64,000 nt of DNA from Lumbricus terrestris (Eukaryota; Annelida; Clitellata; Crassiclitellata; Lumbricidae): NCBI GenBank assembly GCA_949752735.1, contig OX457047.1, positions 16,214,651-16,278,650 on the forward strand, written 5' to 3'. Position numbers and translations under genes: made by a program. How positions within the stretch are numbered: the first letter of the stretch is position 1; each line of letters opens with the position of its first letter. Under the pieces are notes generated by a model. It ran no database searches. It saw only the letters and a program-made list of their open reading frames with translations, and had not been told where the DNA came from. Positions 11,339 through 20,818 of the stretch are shown here, piece by piece.

Positions 11339-12448
11339 CCCCTTTACCGTGATCCCCGAGTTAACTCGTCCAGCGTTAACTATTGTACAGCGTGATCCCC
11401 GAGTTAACTCGTCCACGCGTTATGCGTCCATTCGCCGGCCGCGTATCCCGAATAAACTCGCCATAATTGCAACAGGAATATATAATTATATTTCACGATT
11501 GTACTAACGGCTTTCCATAGTATAAATGACGTCATTTGATGTGCGAAAAATAAGAAATATAAACATAGTTCGCTAGAAAATGGATGGTCGTTCGCGTTTT
11601 GGGTTGTTCGCGTGGTTTGTCTAGTGAAGAACTCCAGCGTTTATTGCTTGAAAATAATATTTTGTCCGATTTAGACATTGATAATGATAGCAAACTTAGT
11701 TCTAGTTCCAGTAACGTTCTTGATGAAGGTAATCATGGCCATAAATCCGTCCCGTGCGACCATAATTCGCCGTACACGTGGGTGAAAAGACGAAAAATCG
11801 GACGCGTCAATGCTTAGGCGTACCATTTATAAAATCGCTTCCTGACATGACAAATCCAGTGGAATACTGAATATGCCTAGATAGAGTAATATAAAAATGC
11901 ACAACTACAAAAAATAGACACATGAATAACTACAGAAATACATACAAACGAAAATACAGGAATACATTTACACATGAATACAGAAATTCCATTGCCACCA
12001 ACTGGAGGACATATCCCGCAGTTCAATCATTGAAATGAGGGCAGGGCTACCCAAAGGCCTACTAGGCTTTACAAAAGTCTGAACATTGTTCACACTGTGG
12101 GAAGAGAGAATGAAAATAGAAAAGCAGAGAAGATCCTGCTGTAGAGATTGTGATGTTACTCTCTCTCAACTCTACACCACGCCTTGGAATATAACCGAAT
12201 ACAAAGCGAATATAGGCCTACTAAACTGGCGCTACATAAATTCATTAGGGCCTATATATTATAGGCCTACTAAATATTAAAGGCCGACATTTATGTTTCT
12301 TAGTGCAAACAGAGACTTCTGGATTGTTAACTTGCAAATATACTCCTACATGGTTGTCCATATATCACATCCATTATTTTTAAGAATACCTAAAAATTAT
12401 TACACGGATGTGGAAAAAATTTAAAAAATTTATTCCACGGTAAAGGGG
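11339..12448 (+). mobile_element. Internally deleted piggyBac-type element
   Basis: Perfect TTAA on both sides (11335-11338, 12449-12452) and inverted ends CCCCTTTACCGTG / CACGGTAAAGGGG. Just inside the left end, GTGATCCCCGAGTTAACTCG occurs twice. Target-site TTAA and CCC-starting ends are piggyBac hallmarks. Only an N-terminal transposase fragment remains (11584-11817); the catalytic domain is gone, so it cannot move itself. Confidence 0.88.
11584..11817 (+). pseudogene. piggyBac transposase N-terminal fragment
   Basis: A 77-residue frame with LSSEELQRLLLENN and then an acidic, Ser-rich stretch, like the disordered N-terminus of piggyBac transposases. It ends before any DDE catalytic residue. 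The first ATG in another frame (11580) stops quickly, so the original start is uncertain. Confidence 0.6.
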
Positions 12449-12479
12449 TTAACTTCACATTATTACACTAGCTGCTGCT

Positions 12480-12661
12480 CAGGTTTTTTTAAACGAGCAG
12501 TTGTACACAAAATGTGCACTTCTAAATGGATTCGTGCTGTTGTACAAGCACTTCTGTACAGTTAAAACTAACAATAAAGGTCCGATTGGAAGTAATTTAC
12601 CATGAAAGATGAGAAAGAAAAGGAGTTGTGCAGTTCTAAAAACTCCTTAAAAACAGCCCTG
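12480..12661 (+). mobile_element. CAGGGC-family hAT MITE, copy 1
   Basis: Left CAGGTTTTTTTAAACG, right TCCTTAAAAACAGCCCTG. Flanked by the 8-bp duplication CTGCTGCT (12472-12479, 12662-12669). The interior has GTTGTACACAAAATGTGCA and AAATGGATT, shared with five other copies. Confidence 0.92.
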
Positions 12662-12707
12662 CTGCTGCTTGTTTTAAGCCCACATCCCATGAACCACAGC
12701 CACTCCC

Positions 12708-13096
12708 CCGGCCGCATATACCCGAATCCCAAGCCTTATAGAATCGTAAAATTATTTAAAACATGTTTTAGTCATTTTTTCATCGCTCATCCAACTTCTA
12801 ATTCTACTATATCACAGTTCCATTATTCGTCCAACTTCTACTTCAACTAAAAATATTTTTATCGTTCATCCAGCCTCTAGTTTCACGGTTACAATTTAGC
12901 ATAAAACCATGATTTCGTCGCTCATCAAACTTCTACTTCTGTTAATTAATATGCTCATCCAGCTTCTAATGATACTGCAATACGTCAGCAGTAATATCAG
13001 GTTTTCATCGTTCATCCAACTCCCAGTTTACGGAAATAAAATATCACTGAAGTGCTATAAGGCTTGGGATTCGGGTATATGCCCCCCGGCCAGGAC
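12708..13096. mobile_element. Terminal-inverted-repeat element, GCATATACCCG ends
   Basis: A left arm starting GCATATACCCGAATCC and a right arm ending GGATTCGGGTATATGC match over about 28 bp, both next to CCGGCC. The interior has four or five diverged CATCGCTCATCCAACTTCT units. No frame with homology. A clear target duplication was not seen, so the superfamily is open. Confidence 0.75.
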
Positions 13097-13414
13097 ACAC
13101 CGATATCGAAACAGATCCTAATAATACCTACGAGAGTCTGGTTTGGGTTTGCAATAGCGGAATTGGTTGGAAACAACAGTTACAGCTTACCTTTTGTTTA
13201 GCAAATCTCGTATTTGACACGCCTCTTGCTGAAATGCATGAAAAAGTGAATTTCTCATGTGCAATATAAAGACGTCGTCATGTGACACACAACTCGAGGC
13301 CCTCCACTGAGTCATGTGCGGCAGCTGACGCGGTCACAACTTTTCAACAAACGTAGGGTAAACGGGGCGTATACCTAATCGAAGTCAATATTATTAATTG
13401 TTGGTCGAACTCCG

Positions 13415-14225
13415 CCACTGGTTGCCAGTGCCAGTCCCAAGCCTGGGTAAAGGAGGAGGGTGACACTAATCATTTTTGAAATGGCAGTGTCGCTAAACAT
13501 GTAAACAAATCGGTGGTCGCACTGGAGTGTACAGTAGGCTTAGCCTAGGCTAGAGCCAGGGCTGTTTTAAAGGAATTTTTAGAACTGCACAGCTCCTTTT
13601 CCTCCCATCCTCCATGGTAAATTACTTCCAATCGGAGGACAATGACCATTTTTTAATAAACTGTACAGAAGTGTTTCTACAACTGCACAAATCCATTTAG
13701 AACTGCACATTTTGTGTACAGCTGCACGTTAAAAAACCTTGGCTAGAGCTTTTGTAAGCAAGGTCAATCATGAATTCTGAAGGCTGTATTAATATTTGCA
13801 AACTCTTTTTCCAATCAAGCGGTCAGGACAGATTAGACACTATACAGGCCACGCGACTTTCACAGGATCCACACATAAAAAACTTTCTGAGAACACAAAA
13901 TAATGTAGCCTACATGAAAAACAAGTGGGCTAATAACCGTTGCCATTCGCTAGATGGCAGGCCAAACTGGCTTTTAAAACCAATCTTGACTCCCAGCTGC
14001 GAAGAATCACAGTGGCGCTTTCACGCCAAATTTCTCAAAATGTCTTACATAATCTTGAACTAATGGTCCTAATTCATTGTTAGGCTAAGGGTGAAACAAT
14101 AGAGTTTAAGCCTGAGTTAGTCTACGGTAGGCTATTTGCAGTTTAATATCACTGTGTGATAATAAAGGTCATCAGCGACACCCTCTTCCCTTATCGAGAC
14201 TTGGGACTGGCACTGGCAGAGTGCA
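13415..14225. mobile_element. Inverted pair of TGCCAGTGCCAGTCCCAAG blocks
   Basis: About 50 bp at 13422-13475 recurs inverted at 14172-14222, and once more as a single arm at 56046-56095. This is compatible with a long-TIR or foldback element, itself interrupted by the MITE at 13557-13741. Exact ends and target duplication were not resolved. Confidence 0.5.
13557..13741 (-). mobile_element. CAGGGC-family hAT MITE, copy 2
   Basis: Same family as 12480-12661 in reverse orientation. Flanked by the 8-bp duplication GCTAGAGC (13549-13556, 13742-13749). Well-conserved interior. Confidence 0.92.
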
Positions 14226-14250
14226 AATATATAGGCCTATTCAGTAAAGT

Positions 14251-14672
14251 TAAAGGTTTTAGCATTTATAGCATCGTGTTGGAGTTATAATCAAAGGAGC
14301 TGTGGATTAAGTGCAGGATGAATGGAGGATTAAGTTTCAGTGTCTGACGCTTAGCCCGCACGACCCTAAATTAGACCGCGTTAGATCATGCACAGATCGA
14401 ACGTATGCATATATAATATATATATATATATATATACACATATATATGCATATATATATATATATAGATATATATAATTATAGTATAGGCCTACATACAT
14501 TGCGAAGTATAACTGGACGAGGCGGGTAATCCCTCGAGCCCAGTGTTTCCACAAGCTAGGGCCATGATCCACATCGCCGCCATTTCTTTATATTATTAAA
14601 GGTTTTAGCATTTATAGCATCGTGTTGGAGTTATAATCAAAGGAGCTGTGGATTAAGTGCAGGATGAACGGA
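14251..14672. repeat. 75-bp direct duplication, 346 bp apart
   Basis: 14251-14326 and 14597-14672 are almost identical ('taaaggttttagcatttata' to 'gtgcaggatgaa'). A TA microsatellite (14408-14475) lies between them. Probably a recent local duplication. Confidence 0.9.
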
Positions 14673-14721
14673 ATTATTATTAGGTCAACTTTCAAGTGGG
14701 AGCGTTGGTGTAGCGGCCAGT

Positions 14722-14972
14722 GGCGTAGAAAAGGGGGTTACAGGGTTAAAACTCCATTGTCTTAAGAAAAGTTTGTTAAAGGCTATTTATCCATTTAAAT
14801 AAGGAAAAACAAAACAATTGTTTGTAGCAGCAATTGTTTTTCTTACTTTATTCCCTTTGTTACTTTATTCCCTAGGCTATGCTACTTTATTCCCTTTTTA
14901 TTTACTGTAGGCTAACACTGTTGGGTTGGTGTCAGGAAGGGCATCCGGCCTGGTCATCGACCCCATCATACT
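14722..14972 (-). mobile_element. CAGTGGCGTAG hAT MITE, partial copy
   Basis: One end CAGTGGCGTAG is intact. The body matches the element at 30085-30356 in reverse orientation, including AACAATTGTTT and TTACTTTATTCCC. The other end is lost against LINE sequence starting about 14975. Confidence 0.75.
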
Positions 14973-14974
14973 AT

Positions 14975-16048
14975 ATTAATACTCATGACGTCGGAAACGA
15001 TTGGTGCCTGGATGTCATCCAACCGCCTCGGGTTAAATCCTGGAAAAACACAATTTATTTGGGTTGGAAGTCGCGTGCAAGTTTCTAAAGTTGATATGCA
15101 AAATCTGCAACATTACTGTCCTGGCATGACTTTTTCTACCACTGTGCGTGGTTTGGGTGTGACCTTGGACCAGGAATTGACCCTTTCTGATCATGTGAGG
15201 AATGTATGTCGCACCTGCTTCTACCATCTTCGTCAGATTCGCTCGGTACGTCGCTCACTTATAATTAACCAATGGTGCCACTACTCTGATGCATGCATTT
15301 ATATACGGTACACGAGAGTTGACTATGGTAGTGCCATCTATGCGGGCTTAATCCTTTCACGCATTAATAAGTTGCAATCTGTCCTTAATGCTGCGATTCG
15401 CCTGATTGGCGGCATACCAAAGTTTGGGCATAATTAATATCAAGTTTTATACGAGAAGAACTTCCTATGCAAAAACGTAGGCCTATTGAGTTTAAGATTT
15501 TAATGTTCATGCGTAATTGCCTAGCAGGCCAAGCTCCGACCTATCTTATGGAACTCTGTACGTGTACCTTTGCTGTCCATCCCAGGCCGTAGATTCCTTC
15601 GCTCTGCTACGCATGGTGACCTGGTTGTCCCTATGGCTCGATCTTCCACAGTGCTGCACAGAAGCTTTGCTATGGTCGGTCCGTCTTTCTCAGGGCTTAA
15701 AGTGTGCCTGGACGGTCATGGACGGCGTCCATGCACTTATTTTAAAATCTTAGCGCCGTCCTGCCACTTATTGGCTAGCACTGACTGGAAAGGTAAGGGG
15801 CGTCCAGGCACTTCTTTTGGAAAGGTACGGGGCGTCCAGGCACTTATTTTTCCGCACTTTAAGCACTGGTCTTTCTGGAATAAGTTACCTATTAGTCCCG
15901 TAATGAACTTCTTTGTCTTTCTTTGCCCCTTTTCCGCAAGCGTTTGAAAACCATTCTCTTTGATTGTGGTTTGGTGTAAGGTCGGGAGCGCCTCTGAGGA
16001 GTTCTCTTGAAGGGGCGCTATATAAATACACGATTACAATTACAATTA
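14975..16048 (+). mobile_element. CR1/L2-like LINE, 5'-truncated, with 3' tail
   Basis: Carries the C-terminal part of a reverse transcriptase, then a hairpin tail GGAGCGCCTCTGAG...GGGGCGCTATATAAAT and a terminal (AATTAC)n. The frame is broken, and three 'gtccaggcacttctttt'-type units (15705-15855) are inserted within the coding part. Confidence 0.85.
14985..15955 (+). pseudogene. LINE reverse transcriptase C-terminal remnant
   Basis: Residues read IGAWMSSNRLGLNPGKTQFIW, RGLGVTLDQELTLSDHV, RTCFYHLRQIRSVRR, LQSVLNAAIRLIGG, then in other frames RFLRSATHGDLVV and SFAMVGPSF. These are the ordered blocks of the thumb and C-terminal region of CR1/L2-group reverse transcriptases. Stops and frameshifts after residue 150 and the internal tandem insertion show it is dead. 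The YxDD catalytic box lies upstream and is absent. Confidence 0.85.
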
Positions 16049-16355
16049 CATTATCGCGGTCTGAGTTCAAGCCTCGCTCAGGGCAAACAAATTATTTGAA
16101 TCTTCTGTAAGCTGCCAGTGGCGCTTTCTGTTGTGTTGTTTGCCTCGGGTCTATTGAAAATAAGATCGCCTCTCTCACTCCTGGCTTGGCCGTACCAGGA
16201 GCGTTCCAGCACTTAGGCCATTAATGTTAAGCTACCGAGCCTGTTGTGTAGCCGACCTGCGCGTCGTGCGAAGCTGGCCGTATTTCGTATAACTTGTATC
16301 AATGTATCATGTAATCATTCTGCGGTCTGTCAGATTGAATGTTAATAAACGAAGA
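16049..16355 (+). mobile_element. tRNA-derived SINE, family 2, 5'-truncated
   Basis: Starts inside the tRNA-like head at box B (GAGTTCAAGCCTCGCTCAGG) directly after the LINE tail. It then follows the copy at 22241-22587 to the end ATTGAATGTTAATAAACGAA. Confidence 0.85.
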
Positions 16356-16516
16356 TTATTTGTAGGCCTACAATCACAATTTTATACTTCAGTGGCAATG
16401 AATAAATTAAAATTTTCAATAACTTATTTTTGACTTTCGTAGGTTCCGACAAAGTTCGTAGGTCTTATAACGGTAGGCCCTATAGGCACAGTGTCTACGT
16501 ACAGTACTGTATCCAT

Positions 16517-17340
16517 CATAGATTGAGTATTTGCATATTACGAATATTAAGATTTTCAAATATTCACGAATGTTAGCGAATATTAAAACTGCCAACGAAT
16601 ATTATATTCGTAAAATAATTATTTATGTTCTTTCAGGAAATTCTTTATTCTTAATTTTTATTGTGTTATTTTTAAAAATGTTTAACTTTTACTGAATGAA
16701 TTGTACAAAATTGAGTTAGCCTACGCATGATAGGCCTATATCACTAAGTTACAATAACTTTAATAGATTTTTTGTTAAAAATTTCCAGGTAGCCTATCTG
16801 ATGGGTCTGGCCAATGTGGCCATGCAGCATTCATAGGTCTATCACATTCGATACTTAATGTTAGTCACTTTGTCTGACTTCTGACCTCCTCCCCAACTGA
16901 AAAGAGATAGAGCCACCGATTGCAGTTGGCAAGTAGCAGCAATAGTAGGCCTAGGCTGAATTAGAAATAAACTTTAACTGCCTATAATAGTAACTGCAAA
17001 TTGATAAAGTAGTTTATATCAGTGTAGCAGGATGAGTAGGCCTAAATATAAATGCCAACGCAGGAAATAATAGTGCCAGATTAGGCCTACAAGCAAAAAT
17101 TACCCCGATCTCAGCATATTAAGCGCATCGCATATTTTAATTTAGCCTTGCCCTGAATGCGAGTGAATGTCATGGAGACATACAGAAACTTAAACTGCTT
17201 TACCGGGTAACATTGCGGTTTCGATGGTTCACTTTAATCCGTTAACGAATATTTACGAATATTTACGAATATTAAATAATCTCAATATTCACGAATATTT
17301 ACGAATATTAAACCCAAAAGTCACGAATACTCAATCTATG
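16517..17340. mobile_element. hAT-like element with CGAATATT subterminal arrays
   Basis: The inverted ends CATAGATTGAGTATT / AATACTCAATCTATG (15 bp) are perfect. They are flanked by the 8-bp duplication GTATCCAT (16509-16516, 17341-17348). ACGAATATT motifs cluster just inside both ends (16545-16610, 17238-17335). No transposase frame is present. Confidence 0.9.
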
Positions 17341-17358
17341 GTATCCATGCAATGTATA

Positions 17359-17654
17359 CAAGGCCGTAGCTATAAGGGGTGTTTTGGGTGTTTGAACATC
17401 CCCCGAAATGTAAAAAGTAAAAAATAATAGAATGCATTTACTAGCACATGATGTAAAAAAAACACGAAAACACCTCCTGAAATGAAAAAATGTGAAAAAT
17501 AGAATGAATTGATTTCGGTCCGATGACTAACAAAAAGTCATCACTTTTTTCTGACGGGAAATTTTTGACATTTTCTGAAGATTTCGGTCTGATGACTAAA
17601 ACAGATCATCGCTTTTTCGGACGAAATCATATATCCTGGCTATATACGGCCTTG
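17359..17654. mobile_element. CAAGGCCGTAG MITE
   Basis: Left end CAAGGCCGTAGCTATA, right end TATATACGGCCTTG. The interior has two GATGACTAA...TCATC hairpins (about 17521-17546, 17590-17612). No clear target duplication. Relative of 48857-49062. Confidence 0.75.
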
Positions 17655-17725
17655 AATAGATAAGACGACCCTTGTTGGAGCGGACCTAGGGGCGGATATA
17701 GGCCTATAAAGGCTATATTATTAAC

Positions 17726-17942
17726 CAGGGCTGTTTTTAAGGAATTTTTAGAACTGAACAATATCCTTCTTTTCCTTCCCATCATCCATGGTAAATTACT
17801 TTCCAATCGGAGGACATGCAATTAATGACCATTTTTGGATAGTTTTAACTGTAAAGAAGTGCTTCTACAACTGCACAAATTCATTAATTTTAGAACTGCA
17901 CATTTTGTGTAGGCCTACAACTGCACGTTAAAAAAAGCCCTG
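17726..17942 (-). mobile_element. CAGGGC-family hAT MITE, copy 3
   Basis: Ends CAGGGCTGTTTTTAAGGAA and TTAAAAAAAGCCCTG. Small insertions make it longer than the other copies. The target duplication is imperfect. Confidence 0.85.
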
Positions 17943-18786
17943 TTAATAAAGCGATGGATTTTTAGCTAACGCGTGACTTGCAGACTGCCACGTGAAACCA
18001 TCATTATTTTTGCAGAAATTAATTATTTTGAGTGCAAAGCGTGTGACAAGTAATGTTGCTTATAAATTTTACGCTCCTCAGTTCGTCTATGACACGGATG
18101 TTGTTGTGTATGCGCTCGCTTCGTCCAAATGATGGCTATTGACTATACTACAGTATGCATAGGTACGCCTACCTAGGCCTACATGTTTATATAGGCATGC
18201 CATGGACGTAACTTTTTCCAAATAGTGGCGGTGAGTGGTGACTATATTATGAGTAAGTAAACCTACTGTACCGTAAGGTATTGTGCACAGTGACAGTGGA
18301 ACACACTATAGAAGACTCTGTGGCCATTGCAATTTTTAGTGCATAGGCCTACATGAATGGCCTATAGACCTACGCTGCACATTTAGTCAAATGCTTTCAT
18401 GTTAAAAATATATTTCTTTGCACGACCAAAATGTGGTGGTGACAATTATCATTACAACTTTACATAGTGGTGGTGACTATCACTTCCAATTTCAAAAGTG
18501 ATGTGTCTGGACAGTATACCTTCACGATAATTGAACAAAAAGTTGCGCATGTATGCACCTATATTGGTGTCTAGTAATTATAAGGCTATAGTAGCCTATA
18601 GTTAATTAGCGAATAAGGCCAGTACTTAGTTACCCTACCAATAATGGTTTATGTCTTATGGTAACGTGAAGGATTCAGAATCAGCATGTCACTGGTGTCA
18701 TTTTAAACGTAGGCCTATACGCTACAGAGCGATGATAACTTAATATATCGACTATCGGATACTATGGCCCATAGCCCTGGAATAAC
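17943..18786. other. No gene seen
   Basis: Sequence rich in TAGGCCTA-like words. 'Gtggtggtgactat'-type phrases recur at about 18230 and 18430-18480. No exon or defined mobile element was identified. Confidence 0.45.
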
Positions 18787-18913
18787 ATGATTAGTCAAGG
18801 TTACATATATGAACATCATGCTCGAGAAGAGCATAATGCTCATAAGTTAAGATGGTCATTGGCGCCTTTAGTCGTGGGACATAAAAAATCTCGGATAAAC
18901 CAACTGGTTCATC

Positions 18914-19106
18914 ATCATCATCGTCACCACCACCACCACCACCACCACCACCACCACCACCACCACCACCACCACCACCACCACCACCACCACCACCACC
19001 ACCACCACCACCACCACCACCACCACCATTGCCACTACCACCACCACCACCACCACCACCACCACCACCACCACCACCACCACCACCACCACCATCATCA
19101 TCATCA
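18914..19106. repeat. (CAC)n microsatellite, about 190 bp
   Basis: Nearly pure CAC/ACC triplets interrupted by a CATTGCCACTA patch and ending in (ATC)n. Long His or Val frames across it are artefacts. Confidence 0.97.
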
Positions 19107-19319
19107 TCTTGAAGGGGTGCTCTACAAATTTTTTAAATTATTTAATATCATGCTACGATCTGTTATTACAAATTGGCATGTTTGCATTTATTAACTGCGT
19201 TGGTCTGTGAGGTTGTGGTGGGAGCGTGTCTATTGTCTAAGACACAATGAAAATCCCGTTGTAGATAGGCCTACACCTATTACCTAGGGTGTACTCATTA
19301 GTGTTTTACATTCTCCTCA

Positions 19320-19425
19320 AGACCTATTTCTTTGATTGTATCATCGTTGTTGGACTGGGAGCGCCTCTGAGTGGGCTTTTAAAAAGAGGCGCTATATAAA
19401 TTATTGAAATAAATGAATGGATGAA
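19320..19425 (+). mobile_element. LINE 3' tail with GCGCCTCT hairpin
   Basis: Contains 'ggactgggagcgcctctgag', loop, 'agaggcgctatataaatt' and a degenerate (AATG)n end. No coding remnant is visible upstream. Confidence 0.75.
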
Positions 19426-20369
19426 TCCATAGACAACTACATGATATTCTAAATTTGATGTCCTTTTAGTCATAAATGCTCCAACTGGCGCCGTAACTTT
19501 CGCCTGCCATCTAGTATGCCTGGGCCTATTTCTAAGATGTACACAAATGAGATTTTTCAAAGGAAAACATAAGATTTTCTTTTTCTTTCAACAACAACAG
19601 CAACGATAGACAATATTATAATATGAAGCAACTACATAAAGGTAACGTCGGTTGGTGGGTGGGTGGGTCTTGTGAGGGTGAGTGGGAGTGTGAACTGAGC
19701 ATTTAATCTAGGTTATAATATAATAACACTGTATATCTATTGTGTCCGAATAACATTCTGCGGACCGAGCAGTCGTCTATTCTGCTGCATCGAATCTCCT
19801 TCCGTCAGTTCGCCATGGTGACGCTGGCTGTCATGGCGACGCTGGTTGTCATGACGACGGTCGTCTTGACGACATTACTTCCTCTCCTCTGTCTCGCCGC
19901 TGTCTGTTTGTGTAAATATATTGATAAAGCGCTTTAACAATCGACATAACAATAGCATCAGTAACGTATACATGCTATATAGCCTATATAATGACAGAAA
20001 GAAATATCGCAAAAAATACCAACGTCACAAAATAATCTTCTCTCCATGATAGTGTTAAGGGCAACCGGCTTAATTCGTTGTTATGCCTTCGGACATGACT
20101 CAGCGCTCGTGAATAAGTTGATGCCCACCGCTTAGTTTTCCTTAAACAAGGACATGCACATGTTGTAAGGCCACTATAGTATGAAACCTGAACAGTATAA
20201 TAAGCCTATTTTTGGATTGGTGCTTTTGTCCTGCGTGTTGCGAATCCGAGATTTAGATAATTATTATAAGAAGCGTTATCGTTAGCGCAATCCAACAGGA
20301 TATATTGACGAATAAGGATTATGGATTGGTTGTCAGTGCAACTAACAGTAGTCAACGCTGATTGGAACA

Positions 20370-20490
20370 GTCTATCTCTGTCTCTCTGTTGTCTTGCTGT
20401 CTCTGTGTGTCTCTATGTTTCTGTCTCTGTCTCTGTGTTTCTGCCTGTCTGTCTGTCTGTCTGTCTCTCTTTCTGAGTCTCTGTGTTTCT
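20370..20490. repeat. TCTG/TCTC-rich microsatellite
   Basis: Imperfect CTGTCTCT units with (TGTC)n at about 20445-20465, just 3' of the neuropeptide precursor gene on the minus strand. Confidence 0.85.
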
Positions 20491-20650
20491 GTTCTATATT
20501 TGGATTTATGTCGACATTGATTTGTCTACTATAGACGATTAAAAACTATTGACTATTCATCCATGCAATTACTCAACCTTCCTCTTCTCATACCTTGTCT
20601 TATCTTACCTCAACTTGTCTTATCTTATCTCATCTAATTGTCTTATCTTC

Positions 20651-20818
20651 CTATCTAAGCGACTGTTGCCTACCTCCTTTCCAGCATATGTACGGCAGGA
20701 ATCGACCGCTTTTGGTCTTCTTGAAGCAGAATCCCTGATGACGTCCTCTCTTCTCCGCCTGCAGTCTGCTCGACGTATCTGTGATCATCTGTGCGCTCAG
20801 CTTACCCTCACTCACCAA
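20651..20818 (-). CDS. Neuropeptide precursor, exon 3 (mature peptide)
   Basis: The acceptor GTGCATGCAG is followed by LVSEGKLSAQM, the KR site and the Cys-loop peptide, ending CWKGGRQQSLR with TAG. It contains the presumed hormone entirely. If the internal donor GTAGGC were used, the end after Gly113 would change. Confidence 0.6.
   Translation of the reverse strand: MVSEGKLSAQMITDTSSRLQAEKRGRHQGFCFKKTKSGRFLPYICWKGGRQQSLR

Noticed and set aside
18787..19194. Long poly-histidine and poly-valine frames
   Set aside because: They are produced by a (CAC)n microsatellite read in different frames. No flanking exon signals.
19440..19560. Further exon of the neuropeptide gene (APVGAFMTKR-like peptide)
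   Set aside because: Acceptor-like TTAG is present, but the frame runs into a LINE tail and exon 3 already ends with a stop.
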